From contig JADJPW010000014.1 of NCBI GenBank assembly GCA_016713035.1, forward strand, positions 124,001-188,000: a DNA stretch of 64,000 bases. Direction: 5' to 3'. Under the pieces are notes generated by a model, which saw only the letters and a program-made list of their open reading frames with translations, searched no databases and was not told the origin of the DNA. The translations under genes and the position numbers were made by a program. Every line of letters starts with the position of its first letter. Within the stretch, counting starts at the first letter, position 1. This DNA comes from Verrucomicrobiaceae bacterium (GTDB taxonomy: Bacteria; Verrucomicrobiota; Verrucomicrobiia; Verrucomicrobiales; Verrucomicrobiaceae). Shown piece by piece: positions 37,878 through 47,503 of this stretch.

Positions 37878-37916
37878 GAGGTGAGTCGTTTAGATGAAAA
37901 AAGTGGGTGTGGGCGG

Positions 37917-39341
37917 CTATTCGCGGCTGAACCAGCCCTTTTTCTTTACCTGATGGATGAGGATTTGTTTTTCACCGAGCTGGGAGAGGACGCCATTGAG
38001 GCTCTGGATGCCACTGGAGAGGGCACGGATGTAATCGGTGGTTTTGTTGACGTTCTCGGTGACGGCATCGGTCATTTTTTCCCGCATGACGGTGAGTGCG
38101 GTGGTGAATTCGCGGTCCACGCGGGCTTGATGCTCGGAGGCTCGTTTTTCGAGGTTGTTGGCCTGCTCCACAAGGCGTGCACTGAGGGTGTTGAGATCAA
38201 TGAGGAACTCTTTTTGAGCTGAGGCGACAGCTTTGACGAGTGTGTCCATGATGCCCTCCGTGCTGCCACCGGCGAGGCTGCCGCCGTCATTGAGGCGCGG
38301 GAGGAGGATTTCATTGCAGAAGGCGTCGATGCTGTTGAGGCAGTCGTCTTCGGCCTTCATCATGGAGTTCATGGGGAAATTCAGCGAGAGGGCGAGTACG
38401 AGGCCGAGGAGGGTGGCATCGAAAGCGGTGCCGAGACCTCCTGTGACAGTGCCGAGGGTGGAGGTGATCTGTTTGAGGTCACTCATGCCGGCAAAGTTCA
38501 TGCCACTGATAGCGTGAGAGAGACCGATGACGGTGCCGATGAAACCGAGGATGGGAATGGCCCAGAGGAAGGCTTTGAGCAGGGTGTAGCTGCCGCCGAT
38601 GCGCATGCTGTCGATGTCGGACTGGCTGGAGAGCATGTTGGTGACATCACCGGTGTTTTGTTTGACCTCAAAGAGCTCCAGAGCCTTGCGGATGCGGTTG
38701 ACCATCATGCTGTCACGCAGGCGATGGGGGAGTTTGTAGAGATTGTCGATGAAGTTGCCGACGTTTTCGCGATTGATCTCAGCCCCCATTTCCCAGGGCA
38801 GGACATCGAGTAGGAGCGCTTTCTTTTGATGATTGAGCTTCTGGAGCTTCAAGTAGAGGATCGCCATGGCCCAGGTGAAGAAGAGCGTATTGGTGAAGCT
38901 CACGAGCATGTGCTTGAAGAACAGCGAGGCGATGAACTGCATCGTCGTGTAGGTGGCTGGAGCGGTGCCTTCGGGGGCTTTGAAGGGCCACAAAATGCCG
39001 ATCCAGGCAAGAAAGATGACAAAGCCGATGCCAAAGCTGAGCATGGGATTGGGATTCGTCGGATCGGTCTCCTCCCAGCCGCCGCGTGCATTGCGATTCT
39101 GCTCGACGAGGAGCTCTGGGCCCGGAGGAGGAGCGTATTCTTGCTGAGCGGGGGCATTTACAGCATCCGGGGTTGGCAGGCCTGATGGTGCAGGGAGGCC
39201 GCTGGGCGGCGGCAGGCCCGCAGAAGTGGCATCTCCGGGGATTTGCAGTTTGGAGTCGCAGCCGGGGCAGCGGACGACTTTGCCAGCCATATCGGGCTCG
39301 ACTTTGAGCTGCATTTCACAGGTGGGGCATTTGAACTTCAC
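37917..39341 (-). CDS. MotA/TolQ/ExbB-family ion channel with N-terminal zinc ribbon
   Basis: 474 residues. The first 35 residues are an MJ0042-type zinc ribbon with two Cys pairs (C5, C8, C25, C28: KCPTC...RCPGC). A Pro-rich linker is followed by membrane helices (FGIGFVIFLAWIGILW, MLVSFTNTLFFTWAMAILYL), and then the conserved ExbB/TolQ core in which two helices are separated by a short turn (LLKAFLWAIPILGFIGTVIG, then LGTAFDATLLGLVLALSLNF). The C-terminal 150 residues are helical. Family members form a pentameric proton or sodium channel around an ExbD dimer. It is the first gene of a three-gene set with two different ExbD-like proteins. The zinc ribbon on the cytoplasmic side is unusual for the family. 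Confidence 0.8.
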   Translation of the reverse strand: MKFKCPTCEMQLKVEPDMAGKVVRCPGCDSKLQIPGDATSAGLPPPSGLPAPSGLPTPDAVNAPAQQEYAPPPGPELLVEQNRNARGGWEETDPTNPNPMLSFGIGFVIFLAWIGILWPFKAPEGTAPATYTTMQFIASLFFKHMLVSFTNTLFFTWAMAILYLKLQKLNHQKKALLLDVLPWEMGAEINRENVGNFIDNLYKLPHRLRDSMMVNRIRKALELFEVKQNTGDVTNMLSSQSDIDSMRIGGSYTLLKAFLWAIPILGFIGTVIGLSHAISGMNFAGMSDLKQITSTLGTVTGGLGTAFDATLLGLVLALSLNFPMNSMMKAEDDCLNSIDAFCNEILLPRLNDGGSLAGGSTEGIMDTLVKAVASAQKEFLIDLNTLSARLVEQANNLEKRASEHQARVDREFTTALTVMREKMTDAVTENVNKTTDYIRALSSGIQSLNGVLSQLGEKQILIHQVKKKGWFSRE

Positions 39342-39440
39342 GGTGGGTGTCTCCTTCGGGTGTTAGGGGATGATGGATGTGTTTTGAGAGATGAAGAGGC
39401 TACGTAGGAGCCAATGATAATCTTGGGCTGCGCTGGGACT

Positions 39441-40787
39441 TTAATCGGTACCTCGCAATTCATGAGCGTGGGAGCGTGTCTCTGCGGCGATGACGCCACT
39501 GAGGCAGATGAGGCAGATGAGATTGGGCAGGGCCATGAGACCATTGGCCGCATCTGCAAAGTCCCAGACGGCCTGTGCGGGCTGCACGCTGCCAAAGAGC
39601 ACTGCGAGCACCCAGAGGATGCGGTAGGGCTTCACCGCACGGGTGCCGAAAAGGTACTCGGCTGCTTTTTCTCCGTAATAACCCCAACCGAGGATGGTGG
39701 AGAAGACGAAGGTGATGAGCCCAAAGAGCAAAAAGATAGGCCCGATGGTGCCTAGGTCTGCAAAGGCGGCGCTGGTGAGTGCGGCCTTGGGCATGCCCTC
39801 TTTCCAATGCCCACTGCTGACGATGACGAGTCCGGTCATGAGGCAGACGACGACGGTGTCCCAAAAGGTGGCCGTACTGCTGACGAGGGCCTGCCGCACG
39901 GGATTGCGTGTCTGAGCAGCGGCGGCGACGATGGGCGCAGAGCCGAGGCCCGACTCATTCGAAAAGAGGCCGCGTGCGATGCCTGCCTGAGCGACTTCTT
40001 TGAGACCAGCTCCGACAAAGCCACCCACGGCGGCCTGGCCGCTCCAGGCTCCCTGCCAGATGTCCAGAAAGGCCTGGGGCAGCAGGGCTGCATTCTTGAT
40101 CAAGACCAGCACACAGCCGAGGACGTAACCGATGGCCATGACGGGAACGAGGATTTCGCACACTTTCGCGATACTCTTGACTCCTCCGAGGACGACGGCG
40201 GCAGTCAATACGGCCATCACACTGCCCGCGACCCAGCGCAGGGTGATGACGGAGTCAGGCTTCACTTTGTCGATGAGCATTTCGACGATGCTGTTGGCCT
40301 GGGTCATGTTGCCGATGCCAAAGGCGGCGATGCAGGTGAAGGCGGCAAAGAGCACCCCTAGCCACCTCAGGCCCAGACCACGCTCCAGTGCATACATGGG
40401 GCCGCCCGCCATGCTGCCATCTGGCATGGTGATGCGGTATTTCACCGCGAGCACGGCCTCCGAATACTTGGTGGCGATGCCGAAGACACCTGTCATCCAC
40501 ATCCAAAGCACCGCACCGGGGCCACCCACTGCTACGGCACCAGCGACGCCGATGATATTCCCTGTGCCAATGGTGGCGGCTAGGGCCGTCATGAGTGCAC
40601 CGAACTGCGACACATCGCCCTCCCCCTCTTTTTTCCGCGACAGCGAGAGCCGGATGGCCCGTGGCAGGTAGCGCTGGATGAATCCCGTGCGCACCGTGAG
40701 AAACAAATGCGTGCCAAAGAGCAACACGATGAGGGGCACGCCCCAGACGAAGCCGGAGAGCCAGGAAGAGAATTTTGCAAAGTCCAT
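39441..40787 (-). CDS. Sodium:alanine symporter (AGCS family)
   Basis: 448 residues, with about 11 membrane helices. The AGCS signature is in the first third: GALMTALAATIGTGNIIGVA, then GGPGAVLWMWMTGVFGIATK and GSMAGGPMYALERGLG. GLFSNESGLGSAPIVAAAAQ is the second hallmark. It imports alanine or glycine with sodium across the inner membrane. It lies 99 bases downstream of the Uma2 and 100 bases upstream of the ExbB-like gene, all minus strand; no functional link is evident. Confidence 0.92.
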   Translation of the reverse strand: MDFAKFSSWLSGFVWGVPLIVLLFGTHLFLTVRTGFIQRYLPRAIRLSLSRKKEGEGDVSQFGALMTALAATIGTGNIIGVAGAVAVGGPGAVLWMWMTGVFGIATKYSEAVLAVKYRITMPDGSMAGGPMYALERGLGLRWLGVLFAAFTCIAAFGIGNMTQANSIVEMLIDKVKPDSVITLRWVAGSVMAVLTAAVVLGGVKSIAKVCEILVPVMAIGYVLGCVLVLIKNAALLPQAFLDIWQGAWSGQAAVGGFVGAGLKEVAQAGIARGLFSNESGLGSAPIVAAAAQTRNPVRQALVSSTATFWDTVVVCLMTGLVIVSSGHWKEGMPKAALTSAAFADLGTIGPIFLLFGLITFVFSTILGWGYYGEKAAEYLFGTRAVKPYRILWVLAVLFGSVQPAQAVWDFADAANGLMALPNLICLICLSGVIAAETRSHAHELRGTD

Positions 40788-40837
40788 CCCATCCTTTTAG
40801 CCGCCGAAGGGTAAACCCGACAAGCAGAATCCGTGGA

Positions 40838-41425
40838 TCACTTCTTACCAAACTTGATCCGGTCATAGACCTCCGCCAGCGGCAGCTTCAGGCCTAGCGG
40901 CTTGATCGGGATCTCCTGATCGAGCCCTTTTGCCTCCGTGAGGAACCAGAAGCCGTCTCCATGACGCTCATAGAGCTCAATGTGCGGACTGGTCTGACTG
41001 ACGAGGATGTAGGCCTTCAGGGACTCGAGTTGGCGATAGTTTTCGGACTTCTTACCACGGTCGTAGCTCTCGGTGGACTTCGAGAGCACTTCGATCAGCA
41101 CCGTCGGATTGATCGCTGTTTGTTGACGCTTGTCTTTCGGATCAAACTCCAGCTTTTTGCAGAACACTGAGACGTCTGGGTAGGTGATCAGCCCCGTGGC
41201 AGGAATCTGAATGCGCAAATTGCCGTCGTATGGGGTGCAGGTTTTGCCTTTGAGACGGGTACCAAGTTCTCGCAGCAGATTCATGACGATCAGACTGTGT
41301 TCTGGGCTACCACCTGCCATGGAAAAGATTTCTCCATCATAATACTCGCTCTTGTACGCCTCCTCCTCTTCGAGGTCGTAATATTCCTCGGCTGAATAGC
41401 GGACGATGACTTTCGGGATTCCCAT
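40838..41425 (-). CDS. Uma2-family putative restriction endonuclease
   Basis: 195 residues, the usual length. The PD-(D/E)xK-like core is visible: YYDGEIFSMAGGSPEHSLI near the start, YPDVSVFC (Asp), and TVLIEVLSKSTESYDRGKK (Glu and Lys). It ends with a short beta-hairpin (LGLKLPLAEVYDRI). Uma2 proteins are abundant in cyanobacteria and PVC bacteria; their substrate and biology are not settled. It stands alone between the symporter and the topoisomerase. Confidence 0.88.
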   Translation of the reverse strand: MGIPKVIVRYSAEEYYDLEEEEAYKSEYYDGEIFSMAGGSPEHSLIVMNLLRELGTRLKGKTCTPYDGNLRIQIPATGLITYPDVSVFCKKLEFDPKDKRQQTAINPTVLIEVLSKSTESYDRGKKSENYRQLESLKAYILVSQTSPHIELYERHGDGFWFLTEAKGLDQEIPIKPLGLKLPLAEVYDRIKFGKK

Positions 41426-41530
41426 TCGGCTAGGCTAGGTAGGCGAGTGCCTCGCGCCAACTGAAAATTGGCACCACAGGCTTACTCTACGGGCAAAAGC
41501 ATTTGGGTCTGTTTTCGTGTCATTCATGCC

Positions 41531-41590
41531 AAGTGCTCAGTGCAAAGTGCTCAGTTGGTTTTGTGAAATCCACTAAGCACTGAGCACTTC
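41531..41590. repeat. Inverted element built of AGTGCTC heptamers (copy 2)
   Basis: The left arm (41531-41557) has AGTGCTC twice (AAGTGCTCAGTG, then AAAGTGCTCAGTTGG). The right arm (41570-41590) reads CCACTAAGCACTGAGCACTT, the inverted form. It uses the same word as the element at 35081-35150 and is in the 218-base spacer between the Uma2 and topoisomerase genes. Confidence 0.6.
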
Positions 41591-41643
41591 GATCACCACA
41601 TGGCATGCGAAATCAAAGCTGCCGGCTTTATCAGGTTCCCCCT

Positions 41644-43668
41644 TTACTCGCCGCTCTTCGGCTCGCGGACGACGCGATCGACGCTGTGCTTGGTGATGAT
41701 GTTGCCCTGGGACTCGCGGTTTTTGATGGCCAGTGAGTTGAAGGGGAACTTGATCGTCAGATTCCGCAGGTAGAGCGCGGGTTTCAGGTGGACCACGGCG
41801 GTGAAGGCATTGCTCTCCTCCTCTGTCTCGTGGCGGATGAGGTAGAGCACGCTGGAGCCGGGGGTGCCACGGGTGAGGACGTATTCCTTATCACGCGTGA
41901 TGCCGCCGATGCGGAAGCGCTTGGCCATGACGACGCCCTGGCGTCCATCACGATAAACCAGGCTGTACACGGCCTGATCGTCCTTTTTAAAGAGGCCGAT
42001 GTAGGGCGGATTTTTGCCGACGAAGAATTTCTCTCCCGCTTTGGTGACGCTCATGGTGCCGTCTTTGGTGAAGAAGATCACATCATCCAGAGGTGAGCAT
42101 TTGCAGAGCGGCTCCCCTTCCCTCTTCAGGCCAGTGCCGGCGAAGCCGTCCTTGGCATTGAGGTAGAGGGTCTCGTTCTGCATGATGACCTCGGCGGCGG
42201 AGACACGCTCGAGGGTGCCTGCGATCTGCGTTTTGCGCTCGCGACCTGGGCCGTAGGTCTTCTTGAGCCGCTCAAAGTGGGCGATGGTGTAGCGTGTGAG
42301 CTGCTTGAGGTTCTTCTGCACGCCCTCGATGTCTTCTTCGAGCTTCTTGATGTACTCGTCGGCCTCGAAGCTGTTGAACTTGGAGATGCGCTTGATTTTG
42401 ATCTCGGTGAGCCGGGCGACGTCTTCGTCATTCACTTCTCGCTTGAGCTGGCTGAGGAAGGGCTTCAGGCCTTTCCAGATGGCGGCCATCACGGCTTCCC
42501 AGGTCTCGCATTCTTCGATCTTCCGGTAGATGCGGTTTTCGATGAAAATCTTCTCCAGGGAGCTGAAGTGCCATTTTTCGTTCAGCTCACCGAGTTGGAT
42601 TTCGAGTTCCTGGCCAAGGAGCTTCTTGGTGTGCTCGGCGCTGGATTTCAGGAGCTCGGTGACGCCGACGAAGCGCGGCTTGTCCTCGAAAATGACCACC
42701 GCGTTCGGTGAGAGGCTGATTTCGCAATCGGTGAAGGCATAGAGGGCCTGGATGGTCTGATCCGCGTCTGCACCGGCGGGGAGCTGGATGACTAGCTCCA
42801 CGAATTCAGCCGTGTTGTCGTCCACACGGGCGATCTTGATCTTCCCTTTGTCGTTCGCGGCGACGATGCTGTCCTGCAAACCGCCCGTGGTGGTGCCAAA
42901 GGGGATCTGGGAGATGACGAGGGTGTTTTTCTTCGGTCCGGGCTCGATTTTGGCCCGCACACGGACACGGCCGCCACGCTGGCCGTCATTGTAGTCGGTA
43001 GCGTCCATGATGCCACCAGTGGCGAAGTCGGGGAGGAGCTTGAAGTCCTCGCCACGCAGGGCGGCAATGCTGGCGTCGCAGAGCTCGATGAAGTTATGCG
43101 GCAGAATACGGCAGGAAAGACCCACCGCGATGCCTTCGACGCCCTGAGCGAGCAGGAGCGGGAATTTCACCGGGAGCGTGACGGGCTCTTTATTGCGCCC
43201 ATCGTAGCTGGAGGCCCATTCGGTGACTTTGGGGCTATAGACGACATCGAGGGCGAATTTCGAGAGACGGGCCTCGATGTATCGCGGAGCAGCGGCGTTG
43301 TCGCCGGTGAGGGTGTTGCCCCAGTTGCCCTGGGTGTCGATGAGCAGCTCTTTTTGGCCGATTTGGACCATGGCATCGCCGATCGATGCATCGCCATGCG
43401 GATGGTATTTCATCGTATTGCCGACGACATTGGCCACCTTGTTGTAACGGCCGTCTTCCAGCTCATGCAGGGAGTGCAAAATGCGGCGCTGGACGGGTTT
43501 TAGCCCGTCATGGATGTGCGGCACAGCACGCTCCAAAATGACGTAACTGGCGTAATCGAGGAACCAGTCGCCGTAGAGGTCGTCCACGGGCTTATGCTCC
43601 ACCGGGGCAGCGGAGGGCAGGATGGGAGAATGGGCGTCTGTGAGCTTGGATGAGGATTTTTTGGCCAC
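41644..43668 (-). CDS. parC: DNA topoisomerase IV subunit A
   Basis: 674 residues with a GTG start. The breakage-reunion domain has YVILERAVPHIHDGLKPVQR and the catalytic Tyr in AAPRYIEARLSKFA, then LLLAQGVEGIAVGLS. A coiled region (about 400-470) and a C-terminal part with beta-pinwheel-like blades follow (FFTKDGTMSVTKAGEKFFVG, YRDGRQGVVMAKRF). Sequence flavour and length resemble the ParC/GyrA-like proteins of Bacteroidetes. It makes the double-strand break and passes DNA, decatenating chromosomes, with ParE. parE is not adjacent, so the pair is split in this genome. The gene is preceded by a frameshifted PBP1A on the same strand. Confidence 0.9.
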   Translation of the reverse strand: MAKKSSSKLTDAHSPILPSAAPVEHKPVDDLYGDWFLDYASYVILERAVPHIHDGLKPVQRRILHSLHELEDGRYNKVANVVGNTMKYHPHGDASIGDAMVQIGQKELLIDTQGNWGNTLTGDNAAAPRYIEARLSKFALDVVYSPKVTEWASSYDGRNKEPVTLPVKFPLLLAQGVEGIAVGLSCRILPHNFIELCDASIAALRGEDFKLLPDFATGGIMDATDYNDGQRGGRVRVRAKIEPGPKKNTLVISQIPFGTTTGGLQDSIVAANDKGKIKIARVDDNTAEFVELVIQLPAGADADQTIQALYAFTDCEISLSPNAVVIFEDKPRFVGVTELLKSSAEHTKKLLGQELEIQLGELNEKWHFSSLEKIFIENRIYRKIEECETWEAVMAAIWKGLKPFLSQLKREVNDEDVARLTEIKIKRISKFNSFEADEYIKKLEEDIEGVQKNLKQLTRYTIAHFERLKKTYGPGRERKTQIAGTLERVSAAEVIMQNETLYLNAKDGFAGTGLKREGEPLCKCSPLDDVIFFTKDGTMSVTKAGEKFFVGKNPPYIGLFKKDDQAVYSLVYRDGRQGVVMAKRFRIGGITRDKEYVLTRGTPGSSVLYLIRHETEEESNAFTAVVHLKPALYLRNLTIKFPFNSLAIKNRESQGNIITKHSVDRVVREPKSGE

Positions 43669-43836
43669 GGGGCAGGATCGGAGGACAGGGATGGTTTTTG
43701 GAGAATATGGCCCCTATTAGGCGCTGTTTGAAAAACTGGCAAGGATTGGCGTCACGCCGGTCCAGCCAAAAAGGCAGCCTCAGGGCGCAATCTGTGGATA
43801 CATTCTCTGCTTCTCGTCCCCAGGACTGCATCCGCC

Positions 43837-46075
43837 TCATCGGAAGAGCCCCTTCAGTCGATCAAAGAGCCCGCGCGGCCTCTGTGGCGGCTGATTCTGC
43901 GGTGGTGGGACAGTGGCGGCACGGGAAGGCGCGGCGACATTCCGGTGCTCCATGCAGAAGGACTGCGGCACCATTTCATAGGGCAGACCATCTTCATAGG
44001 CAGTGCCCGCATGGTGGCAGCCATCCGTAGCGAGCTGGCTACTCACCCGGCAGAGCGACACGCGAGAGAGCGGCAGCCCAGCACGGGGTGCCTCGCTCTT
44101 GTAGCCGAGCTTCAGCGCCGTCTTCATCACATCCGCCCAGATCGGCAGTGCGAGGCGGCCGCCATAGCCTTCATCAATGATCGTCTGCGGTGTATCGAGC
44201 CCCACCCACACGCCGCAGGTGAGTCGGTCCGTGTAACCGCCGAACCACGCGTCTTTGTAGTCATTGGTGGTGCCCGTTTTGCCCCCGCCGGGCTCTTTGA
44301 AGCCATGCTCGCTGCGCAAGGCGGCTGCGGTGCCTCTGTCCATCACCTGGGAAAGGATGCCGCGCATCACATGTGCCACGCCAGGATTGAGCACGGGTGA
44401 TTCCCCCGCCGTGGTCTGGTAGATGATCAGGCCAGCTTTATCGACAATGCGGTCGATGATGAAATTCTGCCTGCGCACACCCTGATTCGGGAAAATGCTC
44501 ATCGCCGTGGTGAGCTGGCTCGCATTGCCACTGAGATTGCCGATGAAGACCTGCGGATTGCGGTCCTTCGGCATCTTGAAGCCCGCATCCGCCAGCAGAT
44601 TCAGCACCCGCTCGATCCCGGTGAAGTTCCCCAAGCGCACGGTCATCGTATTGCGACTGAGCACGATTCCATCGGTGAGAGTCTTCAGCCCCAGGAACTT
44701 GCCGTCGCTATTCTGCGGAGTCCAGCCGGGCTCAGAGCCGCTGATCTCTCCAGGCTGAATGGGCGCGTCATCAATGTAGGTGCCAGGCAGGAAACCTGCT
44801 GAAATGCCTGCCGCATACACAAAGGGCTTCACCGTCGATCCCACCTGCCGCGCAGCCAGTGTGGAGCGATTGAACTTACTCTGCCGGTAATCACGGCCAC
44901 CGACGATGGCTAGGATGCCGCCCGTGTCATTGTCCATCAAAGTGAGTGCGGCCTGGAGATACGGCGTGGTCGAGATCTCCTTCGATCCATCCCAGGTGCG
45001 GTCAAAATCAGCCTTCTTGGAGTGCTTGTAGGCTTTGATCTTCTCCACTTCGGTCAGGCGCTTCTCCACAGCGGCCTCCGCAGCGTCCTGCACCTCTTTG
45101 CGAATGGTGGTGAAGACTTGCAGCCCACCTTCGGCGATTTCTTTTTCCGCCAGGATGTCATCCAGATCACGCCGCACCATGTCGAGCGCATAGCCGCCCT
45201 GCCCCTGGAAAACCGGCTGCGCATGCAGGATGACTTCCTCATACCTAGCAGCCTGCTCCTCATCGGGCGTGATCGCTTTGAGCGTGAGCATGCGCTGGAG
45301 CACATCGTTGCGTTCCTTGATCGCTCCTTCGTAATTGCGGAAAGGGGAAAAGCGCACCGGACTGCGAATGATGCCTGCGATGAGTGCCGCCTCGCTGAGA
45401 GAGCTGGCTCGCGTGCTTGCCGAAGTACACCTGACTCGCCCGCTGGATGCCATAGATCCCGGTGCCAAAGAAAATGCGGTTCACATAGTGCTCGATGATC
45501 TGGTCCTTCGCCTTCGTCCCGGTCGCGGCCTCGCGTGCTCGCAGCTCCTTCTCGATGCGCCGTGCCAGCATCATCTCCAGCAGCTTGCGGTGGATGGTGC
45601 GTGCATCGCCCAGCTCGGGGTAGCTATTCCGCGCTAGCTGCATGGTGAGGGTACTCGCCCCCTGCACGATCCGCCCGTCCTTCACATTCCGCAGCGTGGC
45701 ACGGGCGACGCCTTTGAAGTCGATCCCGCCATGCAGGTAGAAGCGTGAGTCCTCACGGGCCAGCAGCGCCTTCACAAACAGCGGAGAGACCTCACTCAGC
45801 GGTACCACGATGCGATTCTCTCCATGCATCCGACCGAGGATCTGCCCGGTCGAGTCATACACCACCGTGCGCTCTGGCATCTGCCCCAGCGCCGCGAGGT
45901 CAAAGCTCTTCGCCATACTGCTATACACCGCCACGATGACCGTGAGAGCCAGCGTGGCCAGCAGCGAGCCACCCATGAGCATAAAGAGCACCGCTCGCTT
46001 CAATCGCTGCCAACGCGTCAGCACACGCCGCATCTTCGGAGCGGGCTTTTTGGCGGGAGAATCAGTTTTTTTCAT
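43837..46075 (-). pseudogene. mrcA: Class A penicillin-binding protein (PBP1A), frameshifted
   Basis: One gene in two frames. Open part 1 (46075-45260) has a membrane anchor (AVLFMLMGGSLLATLALTV) and the glycosyltransferase motifs: REDSRFYLHGGIDFKG, QGASTLTMQLARNSY, FFGTGIYGIQRASQVYFGK. Part 2 (45468-43837) resumes with LSEAALIAGIIRSPVRFSPF and contains the transpeptidase motifs GSTVKPF (Ser nucleophile), SRN and GGGKTGT. The break is at a CT dinucleotide run on the minus strand (plus strand 45397-45403, GAGAGAG). Adding one CT gives HASQLSLSEAALIAG, exactly the family pattern. PBP1A polymerises and cross-links peptidoglycan in the periplasm. A loss of two bases in a repeat may be an error in the sequence, true decay, or slippage-based switching. 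Confidence 0.85.
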
Positions 46076-46221
46076 CGAACACGGCTACGAAGCGCCCTTT
46101 CGGGTCAAAGTTCAAGCCTCAGACGATGAACTCTGCGTGAACTTCAATTTCACATTGGCGCCGCCCCTTCCTGCATTCCCATGGCGAGAATGACCACAGG
46201 GCCATCGTTTGGGGCTAAGTC

Positions 46222-47340
46222 ATGAAATCACTCGCCCTCGCCTTCTTCGCTGCTTCCTCACTCGTAGCCGCCCCGGTCGCTGTCTCGCCCTCACTCATCG
46301 ACTCGCCGCAGACCGGCGGATTGGAGTTCAAATCGCTCTCCGCGCTCAGCTTCGGCCCAGGCGGCCTGCTGCTCGTCGCAGAGCCTGGCACCGCCAGCAT
46401 CGTCGCCATCCAAACGGGTGATGTCGGGCCTGAAGTCACTGCTTTGGCCAAACCCGTGGCCGACATCGGCAACGTCATCGCTGGCGGACTCGGTGCGAAG
46501 AAGGAAGACATCACCATCAAAGACCTCGCCGTGAATCCCGCCAGCGGACGCGTCTATCTCGATGTTCAGCGCAGGCCGGACAACGCCGTGCTCATCCTCA
46601 CCGTCGATGCCGCAGGCAAAGTCACCCCCTTTGACACCGCCAAGCTGCCCTGGGCACGCGTCACCCTGCCTGGCGGCACCGCCAGCAAGGTCACGAACAT
46701 CACCGATGTCGCCTTTGACGGCACGCGCCTCTTTGCCACCGGCACCTGCAATGAGGAATTCGCCTCCCGCATCTTCACCATCCCCGTTCCCGTCAAACAC
46801 GGCGCCACCGCCAATGTCTTCAGCGCCGAGACCTACCACGTCGCCCACCGCAAATGGGAAACGAAGGCTCCCATCCAGAGCTTCATCCCCTACACCGGCA
46901 AAGACGGCACCTACGTCGTCGGTGCCTTCGCCTGCACTCCTGTCGCGAAATTCAAAGTCGATGACATCCAAAGCGGCGCACAAGTCAAAGGCGTCAGCAT
47001 GGTCGAGCTCGGCAGCGGCAACCGCCCGCTCGATCTCTTCAGCTACACCGACAAAAGCGGCAAAGAGTGGCTCGTCGTCCACACCCAGCGCTTCAAGCAG
47101 AACGCCTTCGGCCCCAGCAAAATGTGGGGCACCCGCATCAGCATGGACTATCTCGACGCCCCTCAAACCAACGAAAACGCCGCCCGCCGCGACGAAAAAC
47201 AATCCCAAGGCCCCGCTGGCATCGAAATCGTCGATGCCCTCTTCGGAGCCGTACAAGCCGACAAACTCGACAACACGAGGGCGATCGTTTTGAAGGACAA
47301 CGAAGGCGTCTTGAGCCTGGAAGTGGCCGCCTTGCCGTGA
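46222..47340 (+). CDS. Exported beta-propeller-like protein of unknown function
   Basis: 372 residues. The signal peptide is LALAFFAASSLVAAPVA. The mature protein has repeated G-x-L-x-V and DV/DLAV-type strands (SFGPGGLLLVAEPGTASIV, IKDLAVNPASGRVYLDV, ITDVAFDGTRLFATG), like a seven-bladed propeller of the NHL/PQQ sort, but no known catalytic motif. A Cys in ATGTCNEEFAS and one in FACTP could pair. Unknown function, probably periplasmic. It is followed after 30 bases by another exported protein. Confidence 0.65.
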   Translation: MKSLALAFFAASSLVAAPVAVSPSLIDSPQTGGLEFKSLSALSFGPGGLLLVAEPGTASIVAIQTGDVGPEVTALAKPVADIGNVIAGGLGAKKEDITIKDLAVNPASGRVYLDVQRRPDNAVLILTVDAAGKVTPFDTAKLPWARVTLPGGTASKVTNITDVAFDGTRLFATGTCNEEFASRIFTIPVPVKHGATANVFSAETYHVAHRKWETKAPIQSFIPYTGKDGTYVVGAFACTPVAKFKVDDIQSGAQVKGVSMVELGSGNRPLDLFSYTDKSGKEWLVVHTQRFKQNAFGPSKMWGTRISMDYLDAPQTNENAARRDEKQSQGPAGIEIVDALFGAVQADKLDNTRAIVLKDNEGVLSLEVAALP

Positions 47341-47354
47341 TGAGAGTCCAGCGG

Positions 47355-47503
47355 GACTGAAAACTGAAAAATGAGCCGAGAGAAACGAGACAGACAGCCG
47401 AAGGCTGCCCGTAGGGCGCAGCGCAGCGGAGTCAAAACTAAAAACTGCAAATTGGCTGGTGGCGCATCCGCGAACGCCTTGCGCCAATTTTCAGTTTTCA
47501 GTC
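47355..47503. repeat. Inverted element built of ACTGAAA heptamers at a gene start
   Basis: Perfect 16-base arms, GACTGAAAACTGAAAA (47355-47370) and its reverse complement (47488-47503), enclose 117 bases that carry further AACTG and GCCAA inverted pieces. The right arm lies in the signal-peptide coding part of the next gene. Confidence 0.75.

Noticed and set aside
11039..39341. Zorya-like defence system from SNF2 helicase plus MotA/ExbB-like channel
   Set aside because: The helicase and the channel are over 20 kb apart, there is no ZorB OmpA domain, and other genes intervene.
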